64,000 nt of DNA from Actinacidiphila rubida (GTDB taxonomy: Bacteria > Actinomycetota > Actinomycetes > Streptomycetales > Streptomycetaceae), in contig NZ_FODD01000004.1 of assembly GCF_900110255.1 (NCBI RefSeq), positions 124,001-188,000 on the forward strand, in the 5' to 3' direction. Below, in pieces: positions 1 through 6,796 of this stretch. The notes under the pieces are model-generated. The model was given only the letters and a program-made list of their open reading frames with translations, searched no databases and was not told the origin of the DNA. Numbering within the stretch: position 1 is the stretch's first letter; every line of letters starts with the position of its first letter. The translations under genes and the position numbers were made by a program.

Positions 1-566
1 TCAACGGCCGCGCCGAGGGAGCGGTCGACTATCCGCCGACCGGCGGCTGGCTGGACCGCGAACCGCACCTCGCCTCCACGGAGCTGCTGCTGGACGCGGG
101 CACCAACACCGTGACCCTCGCCAAGGGCACGCAGTACGCCGAACTGGACGACATCGACGTGCGGCCGGACACCCACCGCTACGAGGCCGAGTACGCGTCC
201 GTCACCGACGCGCGCACCTCCCCGTTCAAGTGGAACGGATTCCCCGACTACGTGGGCGGCATCGACAACGCGGACAGCGCCGTCGACTTCACCGTCCAGG
301 CGCCGGCCGCCGGCAGCTACCGGTTCACCGTCGGGTACGCCGACGGCACGGCCTCCCCCGCCACACACCAGGTGCTGGTCAACGGCGGCCGGCAGGCCAC
401 GATGGCCTACCAGCCGACCGGTTCCTGGTTCGACAGCGCCCAGCAGGACCGCGCCGAGGGGCGAAGCTCCGTGCAGGTGGTCCTGCAGCAGGGCGCCAAC
501 CACATCCGCCTGCAGAAGGGAGACGGCTACGCCGAGCTCGACTGGGGTCTGCTGAGCCCCACCTGA
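1..566 (+). CDS. Secreted carbohydrate-binding protein, C-terminal part (CBM6/CBM35-like), 5' end outside window
   Basis: The reading frame is open from base 3 and gives 187 residues. Two beta-sandwich carbohydrate-binding modules are visible: the tail of one (residues 1-57, ending YAELDDIDV) and a complete second (about 58-187, starting YEAEYAS and ending GYAELDWGLL). Both share the internal pattern Y.PTG.W.D, then a Leu/Val-rich strand, G.N.., GYAELD, typical of CBM6/CBM35 modules appended to extracellular glycoside hydrolases. The catalytic part lies upstream of the window, so the enzyme class cannot be told. The GH12 endoglucanase 90 bp downstream on the same strand suggests a shared role in plant or fungal polysaccharide breakdown. 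Confidence 0.75.
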   Translation, partial: NGRAEGAVDYPPTGGWLDREPHLASTELLLDAGTNTVTLAKGTQYAELDDIDVRPDTHRYEAEYASVTDARTSPFKWNGFPDYVGGIDNADSAVDFTVQAPAAGSYRFTVGYADGTASPATHQVLVNGGRQATMAYQPTGSWFDSAQQDRAEGRSSVQVVLQQGANHIRLQKGDGYAELDWGLLSPT

Positions 567-655
567 GCAGACTCCGGCGCTGGTGTCCGGACGGGCGGCG
601 CCGACCCCCGCCCGGACCCGGTCCGTGCCCCACCACCGACCAACGAGGAGAATCC

Positions 656-1855
656 ATGCGCACGTCGCACCTCCCGGCGCTCCATCGCGCGGCCGCCGCG
701 CTCGCGGTCCTGCTGCTGGCCGCCGCCGCGGCCCTGCTGCATCCGGCCGCCGCCCACGCCGACACCCAGATCTGCGACCAGTTCGGCAGCGCGTCCATCG
801 CGGGCGGCCACTACATCGTGCAGAACAACGAGTGGGGGGACACCTCCCCGCAGTGCATCGACGTCACGAGCACCGGCTTCGCCGTCACCACGGCCGGCCA
901 CAACGTGCCGACCAACGGCGCCCCCGCCGCGTACCCGTCGATCTACGCCGGCTGCCACTACGGCAACTGCAGCACGGGCAGCGGACTCCCACTGCAGGTC
1001 AGCGCGTTCGGCAACCCCGAGAGCACGGTGGCGTACCACACCTCCGGCGGTTCCTGGGACGCCGCGTACGACATCTGGTTCGACTCCAGCCCCAACCCGG
1101 CGGGGCAGAACAACGGCGCCGAGCTGATGATCTGGGGCAGCCACGCCGGCGCCCCGCAGCCCGCGGGCGGCAAGGTCGGCACCGCGAACCTCGAGGGCGC
1201 CACATGGGACGTGTGGGAGGGCCGGCTCTCCAACGGCGGCATCTCCTGGAACGTGATCTCCTACGTCCGCCAGCAGACCACCGGCAGCCTCGACGTCCAC
1301 GTCAAGGACTTCACCAACGACATCACCGGCCGCGGCTACATGAGCAGCGCCTGGTACATGACGAGCGTGCAGTTCGGCTTCGAGCCGTGGGTCGGCGGCA
1401 CCGGCCTGGGCGTGGACGACTTCACCTTCACCGCCAACGGCACGTCCGGCGGCGGGGGCGAAGGCGGGAGCGCCGTCGTGGGCCAGGGCAGCGGGCGTTG
1501 CGTCGACGTCAACGCGGCCGGCACGGCCGACGGCACCGTCGTCCAGTTGTGGGACTGCAACGGCACGGTCGCGCAGAAGTGGAGCCGGGTGGGCGGCACC
1601 TTCGTCAACCCGAACTCCGGGAAGTGCCTGGACGTCTCCGGCGGCCGCACGGCCGACGGCACCGTCGTCCAGCTGTGGACCTGCCTGAACAACGCCGCCC
1701 AGCAGTGGGTGGTCAACGGCAACGGCACGATCGTCAACCCGAACTCCGGGAAGTGCCTGGACGCCACGGGCCAGGGGACGGCCAACGGCACGCGGCTGCA
1801 GATCTGGGACTGCTACGCCGGCGGCACGCAGGCCAACCAGGTCTGGACGCTGTGA
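656..1855 (+). CDS. Secreted GH12 endoglucanase with C-terminal ricin-B (CBM13) lectin domain
   Basis: 399 residues. The start is ATG 656, placed by a GAGGAG ribosome site eight bases upstream; the frame is open further upstream but that part is Arg/Pro-rich and not protein-like. A signal peptide (hydrophobic residues 12-35, cleavage likely at AHA-D36) directs secretion. Residues 36 to about 260 match glycoside hydrolase family 12: the pair AELMIW (nucleophile Glu) and FGFEPW (acid/base Glu) is present. A Gly-rich linker (about 261-275) leads to a three-lobed ricin-B domain with QKW, QQW and QVW (QxW) repeats and three CxD..G motifs. The expected activity is beta-1,4-glucan hydrolysis outside the cell. 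Fusion to CBM13 rather than CBM2 could broaden binding to galactose- or xylose-containing polymers (inference). Confidence 0.9.
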   Translation: MRTSHLPALHRAAAALAVLLLAAAAALLHPAAAHADTQICDQFGSASIAGGHYIVQNNEWGDTSPQCIDVTSTGFAVTTAGHNVPTNGAPAAYPSIYAGCHYGNCSTGSGLPLQVSAFGNPESTVAYHTSGGSWDAAYDIWFDSSPNPAGQNNGAELMIWGSHAGAPQPAGGKVGTANLEGATWDVWEGRLSNGGISWNVISYVRQQTTGSLDVHVKDFTNDITGRGYMSSAWYMTSVQFGFEPWVGGTGLGVDDFTFTANGTSGGGGEGGSAVVGQGSGRCVDVNAAGTADGTVVQLWDCNGTVAQKWSRVGGTFVNPNSGKCLDVSGGRTADGTVVQLWTCLNNAAQQWVVNGNGTIVNPNSGKCLDATGQGTANGTRLQIWDCYAGGTQANQVWTL

Positions 1856-1862
1856 CGTCGGG

Positions 1863-1894
1863 GGCCGCCGGCACCCGCGAGGGGGCCGGCGGCC
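1863..1894. terminator. Hairpin after the GH12 gene
   Basis: A perfect 10-bp inverted repeat (GGCCGCCGGC at 1863-1872, GCCGGCGGCC at 1885-1894) begins 8 bases past the GH12 stop codon. It has no T-run, as is usual for streptomycete terminators. The next gene is convergent, so it may serve both. Confidence 0.6.
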
Positions 1895-1940
1895 TCACCC
1901 CGGCGTCCGGCCGCCGGGCGCGAGGTGACCCGTGCGCGGG

Positions 1941-2447
1941 TCAGCCGGCGTCGGGCCACACGGGGTAGCCGCCGTCCACGCGGATCGCGGTGATCCCGCT
2001 GATGTACCGGGCGCCGCAGCGGTCCTGCGGGAGGACGAGCTGCGGCCCGGCGCCGTCCAGTTGCGTCCCGTCGAGGGTGACCGCGAGCAGCACCGGCGCC
2101 CGCCCGAAGTCCGGGTCGATCTCGGCCCACGAGAGCACCGCGTGATGGCCGTCCGCACCGCGCACCGCGATCAGGAAGCGCAGCCGGTCCTTGCGGCGCC
2201 GCGGGTCGAACCGGGGCCCGGCGTCCAGCAGGACGTCGTGCAGCAGCGGGCCGGTGAAGGTGTGGCGCCGCTCGCCGCTGGTCGCGCACGCGAACTCCAC
2301 CCGCGCCAGGTGCTGCCGCCGGCCGCGCAGCGCCGCCACCGTCAGCGGTCCCGGGCGCGCGAGGTCCCCGGTGAGCGCGACCTCCGCCACGGGCCCGGCG
2401 GCCGCCGTCCCCGCCGCTGCTGCTGCTGCTGCCGGTGACCGTCCCAC
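1941..2447 (-). CDS. Molybdopterin-dependent oxidoreductase-like (SUOX-fold) protein
   Basis: About 168 residues from GTG 2447, chosen because GGGGAGG lies 8 bases upstream; an in-frame ATG at 2531 would add a low-complexity leader that crosses the palindrome at 2465-2492. The body (VALTGDLARPGPLTVAAL at the front, ARYISGITAIRVDGGYPVW at the end) resembles the small single-domain molybdopterin-binding proteins of the sulfite-oxidase fold. A Cys (FACATSGERR, about residue 57) sits where such proteins carry the Mo-ligand Cys. An Ala/Pro stretch follows the start and no export signal is obvious. Enzymatic role and partner are unknown. The start is the least certain part of this call. Confidence 0.65.
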   Translation of the reverse strand: MGRSPAAAAAAAGTAAAGPVAEVALTGDLARPGPLTVAALRGRRQHLARVEFACATSGERRHTFTGPLLHDVLLDAGPRFDPRRRKDRLRFLIAVRGADGHHAVLSWAEIDPDFGRAPVLLAVTLDGTQLDGAGPQLVLPQDRCGARYISGITAIRVDGGYPVWPDAG

Positions 2448-2464
2448 GGCACCCACCTCCCCAG

Positions 2465-2492
2465 GTGACCGTCCCCCGCGGGGGACGGTCAC
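2465..2492. promoter_or_regulatory. Perfect 28-nt palindrome between divergent genes
   Basis: Bases 2465-2492 read identically on both strands (GTGACCGTCCCCC followed by its complement, centred on CGCG). The outer half GGTGACCGTCCC occurs once more at 2434-2445 as a direct repeat. It lies just upstream of the GTG at 2447 and about 140 bases before the SRPBCC gene, so an operator is more likely than a terminator. No regulator gene is adjacent. Confidence 0.5.
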
Positions 2493-2618
2493 AAACGCAC
2501 CTGCGGCCGGGATCGCGTCAACCACCGGCATCTGCAAGCCTATTGAGGGATGGAGGCCAGCACCTGCGACGTGCCGATCCGCCGGCGCGGGGTGGGCCCG
2601 GCCGTCGGCGGCCGGTCG

Positions 2619-2634
2619 TACAGTGGCAGGCGTG
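2619..2634 (+). promoter_or_regulatory. Possible leaderless promoter (-10 TACAGT) for the SRPBCC gene
   Basis: TACAGT at 2619-2624 lies 7 bases before GTG 2632 and no Shine-Dalgarno is present between them. This is the usual geometry of leaderless streptomycete genes. No convincing -35 was identified. Confidence 0.4.
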
Positions 2635-3090
2635 TATGCGACGAGGATGACGCGCCACATGGATGCTCCGCCGTCCCGGGTCTACCGGGCACTGCTCGAC
2701 CCGGAGGCGGTGGCCGCCTGGAGGGTGCCCGACGGCATGACGTGCCGGGTGCACGCGTTCGAGGCGCGCGTCGGCGGCGCCTTCCGGGTCTCCCTCACCT
2801 ACGACGCGCCGGACGCCGCCGGCAAGTCGGCCGGCCGCACCGACACGTACCACGGCACCTTCGTGGAGCTCGTCGAGAACGAGAAGGTCGTCGAGCGGCT
2901 GCGCTTCGAGAGCGACGACCCGCAGGTGGCGGCGCCGATGACGATGACCACGACGCTCACGGCGGCCGGCGGCGGCACGGACGTCGTCCTGGTGCACGAG
3001 GGCGTTCCCGACGCCGTTCCCGCGGCGGACAACGAGGCGGGGACGCGGATGGCGCTGGACCGGCTGGCCGCGCTGGTCGTCCGGATGTGA
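2632..3090 (+). CDS. SRPBCC (AHSA1-type) domain protein
   Basis: 152 residues from GTG 2632; ATG 2647 is the alternative. The protein has the START/AHSA1-like pattern: DAPPSRVYRALLDPEAVAAW at the N terminus, then VGGAFRVSLTY, TYHGTFVELVENEKVVERL, and a C-terminal helix (NEAGTRMALDRLAALV). Such cytoplasmic proteins form a hydrophobic ligand cavity; many are small-molecule or stress-related proteins of unknown ligand. It stands alone, followed by a strong hairpin. The specific role is not recognisable. Confidence 0.85.
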   Translation: MYATRMTRHMDAPPSRVYRALLDPEAVAAWRVPDGMTCRVHAFEARVGGAFRVSLTYDAPDAAGKSAGRTDTYHGTFVELVENEKVVERLRFESDDPQVAAPMTMTTTLTAAGGGTDVVLVHEGVPDAVPAADNEAGTRMALDRLAALVVRM

Positions 3091-3125
3091 CCCGCACGCC
3101 GTCCTGACGCCCGGGAACGCCCAGG

Positions 3126-3164
3126 CGCCCCGCCACCCCCTCGGGGCAGGGGGGTGACGGGGCG
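3126..3164. terminator. GC-rich hairpin, terminator between convergent genes
   Basis: A 15-bp stem with one mismatch (CGCCCCGCCACCCCC at 3126-3140, GGGGGTGACGGGGCG at 3150-3164) lies between the SRPBCC stop and the convergent lamin-tail gene. It is probably bidirectional. Confidence 0.65.
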
Positions 3165-3200
3165 GGTGACGGGGGCAGCAGCCGTCACCTGGGGGGATGG

Positions 3201-3950
3201 TCAGAGCAGCGGAACACCGTGGTTCCGGCTGTCGTGACTCGTGTGGGAGTCGTGGTTGTCGCGGGTGTCCCCGCTGCCACGGTGGTCCCGGTTGTCGCCG
3301 TGGTTGTCGCCACGCTTGTCGCCGTGGTCGTCACCACGCTTGTCGCCGTGGTTGTCGCCACGCTTGTCACCGTGGTCGTCACCACGCTTGTCACCGCGGT
3401 CGTCACCACGCTTGTCACCGCGGTCGTCACCACGCTTGTCACCGCGGTGGTCCCGGTTGTCACCGCGGTTGTCGCCGCGGTGGTCGCGGTCGTCGCCGTA
3501 CCTCCACGACTCGGAGGCGACGAAGCGGCCCTCGTCGTCGCGCAGGGTCGCGGCGTCGTCGTTCCCCCACACCGAGGTGTGGCGGTCCTGGTAGACGTCG
3601 GTGCGCGTGTTGTGGCCGTAGCCGGTGTGCACACGCACGCTGGCGTGGGGGGCCAGCGTGAGGTACGAGAAGCGGTAGCTGTGGTGGTCCCGGTCGGAGA
3701 GGGTCCACCCCGACAGGTTGACGCTGTGCCGGCCGCCGTTGGCGACGGTGATCCACTCGTTGTTCAGCGCCGCGCTGCCGCGGTAGCCATGGCTGGACAT
3801 GCCATGGTGGACAGCTCCGAGGGTCACCTGCGACCGCTGCGGGTAGTGGTACCGACCGTGGTCCGCGGCGGCGGCCGGAAGCGCCGCTGCGGCGAGCGCG
3901 GCACCGGCGATCACAGCGGTCGCGGTCAGACGGGAAGCGAGACGGGACAC
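3201..3950 (-). CDS. Secreted lamin-tail-domain protein with RGD-rich tandem repeat tail
   Basis: 249 residues from GTG 3950 (AAAGGGGAC lies upstream). A Sec signal peptide (about 1-29, ending ALPAAAA-D) precedes a lamin-tail/LTD beta-sandwich (about 55-150: GSAALNNEWITVAN, VNLSGWTLSDRD, VRVHTGYGHNTRTDVYQ, ATLRDDEGRFV). Residues from about 155 to 228 are a hydrophilic tail made of the octapeptide GDKRGDD(R/H), with N/D swaps, containing eleven RGD triplets. The LTD is common in exported actinobacterial proteins and nucleases, but here no nuclease domain is present. The tail is strongly charged and likely unfolded; adhesion or metal/polyanion binding is possible but unproven. It is monocistronic. 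Confidence 0.85.
   Translation of the reverse strand: MSRLASRLTATAVIAGAALAAAALPAAAADHGRYHYPQRSQVTLGAVHHGMSSHGYRGSAALNNEWITVANGGRHSVNLSGWTLSDRDHHSYRFSYLTLAPHASVRVHTGYGHNTRTDVYQDRHTSVWGNDDAATLRDDEGRFVASESWRYGDDRDHRGDNRGDNRDHRGDKRGDDRGDKRGDDRGDKRGDDHGDKRGDNHGDKRGDDHGDKRGDNHGDNRDHRGSGDTRDNHDSHTSHDSRNHGVPLL
3287..3455. repeat. 24-bp tandem repeat inside the lamin-tail gene
   Basis: The core CACGCTTGTC recurs with exact 24-bp spacing at 3311, 3335, 3359, 3383, 3407 and 3431, with diverged flanking units. It encodes the octapeptide GDKRGDDR/H and keeps the frame, so copy number could change without a frameshift. Confidence 0.9.
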
Positions 3951-4324
3951 TGATGTCCCCTTTCAGACGGGGCACGACCGTGGGGGGCTGTGCCAGTGGT
4001 ACTCCTCCGCGGCAGGTGCGCCGGAGAGGGCCCCAATCTGTCGGTCGCAAACCGGACGCCACAAGACAAACACACTCTGTTACACATTGCAGACATCGCC
4101 GTGACCCTCGATTGCCCGCCACAACCAGTTCCCGCCCCGGGCGTGCCGCCGCGAACGGCCGGGCGCGGACACGCCGACCGCACCGCGCGCGACCACGTCA
4201 CCGGCCGTCGGCCGCGGCCGCGCACCGAGCTTCGGCAACCCTGAACACCCGTACGTCAAGCCTCCGTCGGCCGCGCCGCCGTTCGTAACAGAAGCCTGAT
4301 GAAAATCGTGACAGAAGCCACGAA
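3951..4324. other. Intergenic region upstream of the lamin-tail gene
   Basis: 374 bases without a convincing gene. It has clearly lower GC around 4020-4110, with CACACTCTGTTACACATTGC near 4070-4089, consistent with a minus-strand promoter region for the GTG at 3950. No RNA or repeat was recognised. Confidence 0.5.
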
Positions 4325-5068
4325 TCAGCCCCGCGCGGCGAGCCAGTCCCGGTAGCCGGTGGGGGCGATGCGCGCGTCGGGACCGGGGATCAGGACGCCG
4401 TCGCCCTTGATGGCGCCGAACAGGCCCGCGGTGTCGTCGACGACCACGGTCCGGTCGTCGTGGCGTGCCCCCAGGGTGATCGCGCCGAGCTCGTCGAGGC
4501 GGAACACGTCGGGGCCGGCGGTCTCGCGGATGCCGTTCAGCGGCGCGCCCGCGGCGGCCTCGGCGACCGCCGCGGCCACGTCCGCCGCGGCCATCGGCTG
4601 GATGCGGGTGGCGGGCAGCCGGACCGTGTCCTCGTCGGACGTCCAGGACAGCACCGCGTCCATGAACTCGAAGAACTGGGTGGCGCGCACGATCGAGTAC
4701 GGCGTCGGCCCCTGCCGGAGCAGTTCCTCCTGCAGCGCCTTGGCGCGGTAGTAGTCCAGCTCCGGGACCTGGTCCACGCCGACGATCGACAGGACCACCT
4801 GGTGCCGGACTCCGGCCCGCTCCCCGGCGGCCAGCAGATTGCCCGTCGCGGTCCGGAAGAAGTCGAGCGACGCCTCGTCGAACGTGGGCGAGTTCGCCAC
4901 GTTGACGACGGTGTCGGCTCCCTCCAGGGCCGCGTCCAGGCCCTTGCCGGTGAGCAGGTCGACGCCGGTGGACGGCGCCGCGGGCACCGCCTCGTGGCCG
5001 CCGTCCGCCAGATTCCGCACGACCTGCGAGCCGATCATGCCGGTACCGCCGATGACTGTGACCTTCAC
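4325..5068 (-). CDS. NmrA/SDR-type NAD(P)-binding protein
   Basis: 247 residues from GTG 5068, which has AGAGG nine to ten bases upstream; GTG 5077 would overlap that site. The Rossmann motif VIGGTGMIGSQVV is at the N terminus. Later motifs NVANSPTFDEAS, LSIVGVD, DYYRAKALQEELL and YSIVRATQFFEF resemble atypical SDRs of the NmrA family that act as redox-sensing or quinone reductases. It is divergent from an Rrf2 regulator gene across a palindromic operator, suggesting control by that redox- or metal-sensing regulator. The substrate is unknown. Confidence 0.85.
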   Translation of the reverse strand: MKVTVIGGTGMIGSQVVRNLADGGHEAVPAAPSTGVDLLTGKGLDAALEGADTVVNVANSPTFDEASLDFFRTATGNLLAAGERAGVRHQVVLSIVGVDQVPELDYYRAKALQEELLRQGPTPYSIVRATQFFEFMDAVLSWTSDEDTVRLPATRIQPMAAADVAAAVAEAAAGAPLNGIRETAGPDVFRLDELGAITLGARHDDRTVVVDDTAGLFGAIKGDGVLIPGPDARIAPTGYRDWLAARG

Positions 5069-5146
5069 TGTTCCCACCTCTCATGGAGCGTCTGCGGTGT
5101 CCCCGGGCATACGGGTGCCCGCCGGAGTCCGGCGACTCCCCGGCCC

Positions 5147-5198
5147 GACTCGGACACTTCTTGTCCGGGATGATAGTCGGATAGCCTGTGTCCGAGTC
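5147..5198. promoter_or_regulatory. Nested palindromic operator between the NmrA and Rrf2 genes
   Basis: Perfect 11-bp arms GACTCGGACAC (5147-5157) and GTGTCCGAGTC (5188-5198) flank a second inverted repeat CGGACA (5151-5156) / TGTCCG (5162-5167). There are thus three copies of the half-site TGTCCG or its complement in 52 bases, in the divergent promoter. This is the expected place for Rrf2 autoregulation and control of the NmrA gene. Confidence 0.75.
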
Positions 5199-5222
5199 AA
5201 CGGGAAGGGTCGGGGCGCGGAA

Positions 5223-5726
5223 ATGAAGCTGTCCGGCGGCGTCGAATGGGCGCTGCACTGCTGCGTGGTGCTGACCACGGCCTCCGACCCGGTGCCGGCG
5301 GCGCGGCTGGCCGCACTCCACGACGTCTCCGGCAGCTACCTCGCCAAGCAGCTCCAGGCCCTGTCGCGGGCCGGCCTGGTGACGTCGGTCCAGGGCAAGG
5401 CCGGGGGGTACGTCCTCACCCGCCCCCCGGCGCGGATCACCGTCCTCGACGTGGTGAACGCCGTCGACGGCCCCGAACCGGCCTTCACCTGCACGGAGAT
5501 CCGGCAGCGCGGCCCCCTGGCGGCCGCGCCGGAGAGCTGCACCCGGCCGTGCGCGATCTCGCGCGCGATGGCCGGCGCCGACGCCGCCTGGCGGGCGGCC
5601 CTGCGGGACGTGACGATCGCCGATCTGGCCCACGACGTGATCGGCGACTACGGGCCCGGCTCGCTCGCGGGCATCGGCGCGTGGCTGGCGCAGGAAGGCG
5701 ACGGCGCCGGGTCGCAGCGCGACTGA
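5223..5726 (+). CDS. Rrf2-family transcriptional regulator
   Basis: 167 residues from ATG 5223. The N-terminal winged helix (MKLSGGVEWALHCCVVL, then VSGSYLAKQLQALSRAGLV, GKAGGYVLTRPPARITVLDVV) is typical of Rrf2/IscR/NsrR proteins. Three Cys in the dimer-helix region (FTCTE, ESCTR, PCAIS, residues about 83-106) could ligate an Fe-S cluster or act as thiol sensors. It is divergently placed against an NmrA-type dehydrogenase with a shared operator; a redox or electrophile-sensing pair is the simplest reading. Confidence 0.9.
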   Translation: MKLSGGVEWALHCCVVLTTASDPVPAARLAALHDVSGSYLAKQLQALSRAGLVTSVQGKAGGYVLTRPPARITVLDVVNAVDGPEPAFTCTEIRQRGPLAAAPESCTRPCAISRAMAGADAAWRAALRDVTIADLAHDVIGDYGPGSLAGIGAWLAQEGDGAGSQRD

Positions 5727-5760
5727 CCCCCTCGGGCCGCCGGGCTCCGGGAATGGGGCG

Positions 5761-5796
5761 GGGCGGTGCCCCGGTCCGGAGACCGGGGCACCGCCC
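5761..5796. terminator. Strong convergent terminator
   Basis: A perfect 15-bp stem (GGGCGGTGCCCCGGT 5761-5775, ACCGGGGCACCGCCC 5782-5796) with a six-base loop, followed by TTT on the plus strand, lies between the Rrf2 gene and the convergent ROK kinase gene. Confidence 0.85.
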
Positions 5797-5827
5797 TTTC
5801 ACGCCCGCGCCCGCGGATGACGTGCCG

Positions 5828-6796
5828 TCAGGCGGGGGCGGAGGCCAGCTCGGTGCGGGCTCGCGCGGCCGCACCGACGGCGACCGCGTCGCTGCCCAGG
5901 AGGGCGGGGACGAGCCGGATGGGCCGGCCGCTCACCGGGGGCTCGTCCTCCAGGGCGGCCTTGACGGCCGGCTCCAGGAGGGACCAGGCCCGGCTGACGC
6001 CGCCGCCGATGACGGCTGTGGTGACGTCGACGAGGCCCGCGGTGATCAGCAGTGCCCGGGCGATGCCCGCGCCGGCCGCGGAGAAGACGGCCAGGGCGTC
6101 GGCGTCGCCCTGCCCGGCCGCCATCGCGACGCCCTTCGCGTCGGCGTTCCGCCCGGTGCGTTCGGCGTAGCGGGCGGCCAGGGAGCGGCCCGCGGCGAGG
6201 GTCTCCAGGTGGCCGCGGCCCCCGCAGGAGCAGGGGAGGTCGCCGAAGCCGGGGATGTGGCCGATCTCGCCGGCCGCGCCGTGCGGCCCGTCGACGAGGG
6301 CGCCGTCCATCCACAGCGCTCCCCCGACGCCGGTGCCGAGCGTCATGCCGAGCACGTACCGCTCGCCGGCGGCCGCGCCTCTGGCGACCTCGCCGCGCAG
6401 GAACGCGTTCACGTCGTTGTCCAGGAAGGCGGGCACGCCCAGGCTCTCCTCGAGGGCGGCCGTGACGGCGAACCCGGCCCACCCCGCGAACGAGTCGCTC
6501 GCCACCAGGATGCGGCCGGCCCGCGCGTCGACCACACCGGCCGCGCCCACGCCGACTCCCGCCAGCGGGGCCGGAGTCCGGGCCAGCAGCCGGCCGAGCC
6601 CGTCGAGCACGGTGCCGATCATCGCGCGGCCGCCCTCGGCGGCGGGCGTGGGCAGTTCGACGCGGTCCAGCACGTCGAGGCCGGTGGAGCACAGCACGAC
6701 CTGGGTGGTGGTGCCGCCGATGTCCACACCCGCGAGGACCGCGTCCGCGTCGGTGGGGCCGGTCGAGGACCCGGACGGTCGGAGCGTCGTGGTCAC
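5828..6796 (-). CDS. ROK-family sugar kinase (glucokinase-like)
   Basis: 322 residues from GTG 6796, overlapping the upstream ATPase gene by GTGA. The N-terminal phosphate-binding motif (VLAGVDIGGTTTQVVL) and the ROK signature are present: LDNDVNAFLRGEVARG with catalytic Asp, GTGVGGALWMDG, and the zinc motif around GEIGHIPGFGDLPCSCGGRGHLE. No N-terminal helix-turn-helix, so this is a kinase rather than a repressor. As last gene of the peptide/oligosaccharide ABC operon it probably phosphorylates a (amino)sugar released from the imported substrate; the exact sugar is not predictable. Confidence 0.88.
   Translation of the reverse strand: MTTTLRPSGSSTGPTDADAVLAGVDIGGTTTQVVLCSTGLDVLDRVELPTPAAEGGRAMIGTVLDGLGRLLARTPAPLAGVGVGAAGVVDARAGRILVASDSFAGWAGFAVTAALEESLGVPAFLDNDVNAFLRGEVARGAAAGERYVLGMTLGTGVGGALWMDGALVDGPHGAAGEIGHIPGFGDLPCSCGGRGHLETLAAGRSLAARYAERTGRNADAKGVAMAAGQGDADALAVFSAAGAGIARALLITAGLVDVTTAVIGGGVSRAWSLLEPAVKAALEDEPPVSGRPIRLVPALLGSDAVAVGAAARARTELASAPA

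Noticed and set aside
2531-2660. Longer N terminus for the molybdopterin-fold protein
   Set aside because: The extra residues read through a perfect 28-nt palindrome and are low complexity; the GTG at 2447 has the better ribosome site.
3287-3455. Regular 24-bp repeats suggestive of a CRISPR array
   Set aside because: There are no spacers; the units are contiguous, in frame, and encode the octapeptide tail of an exported protein.
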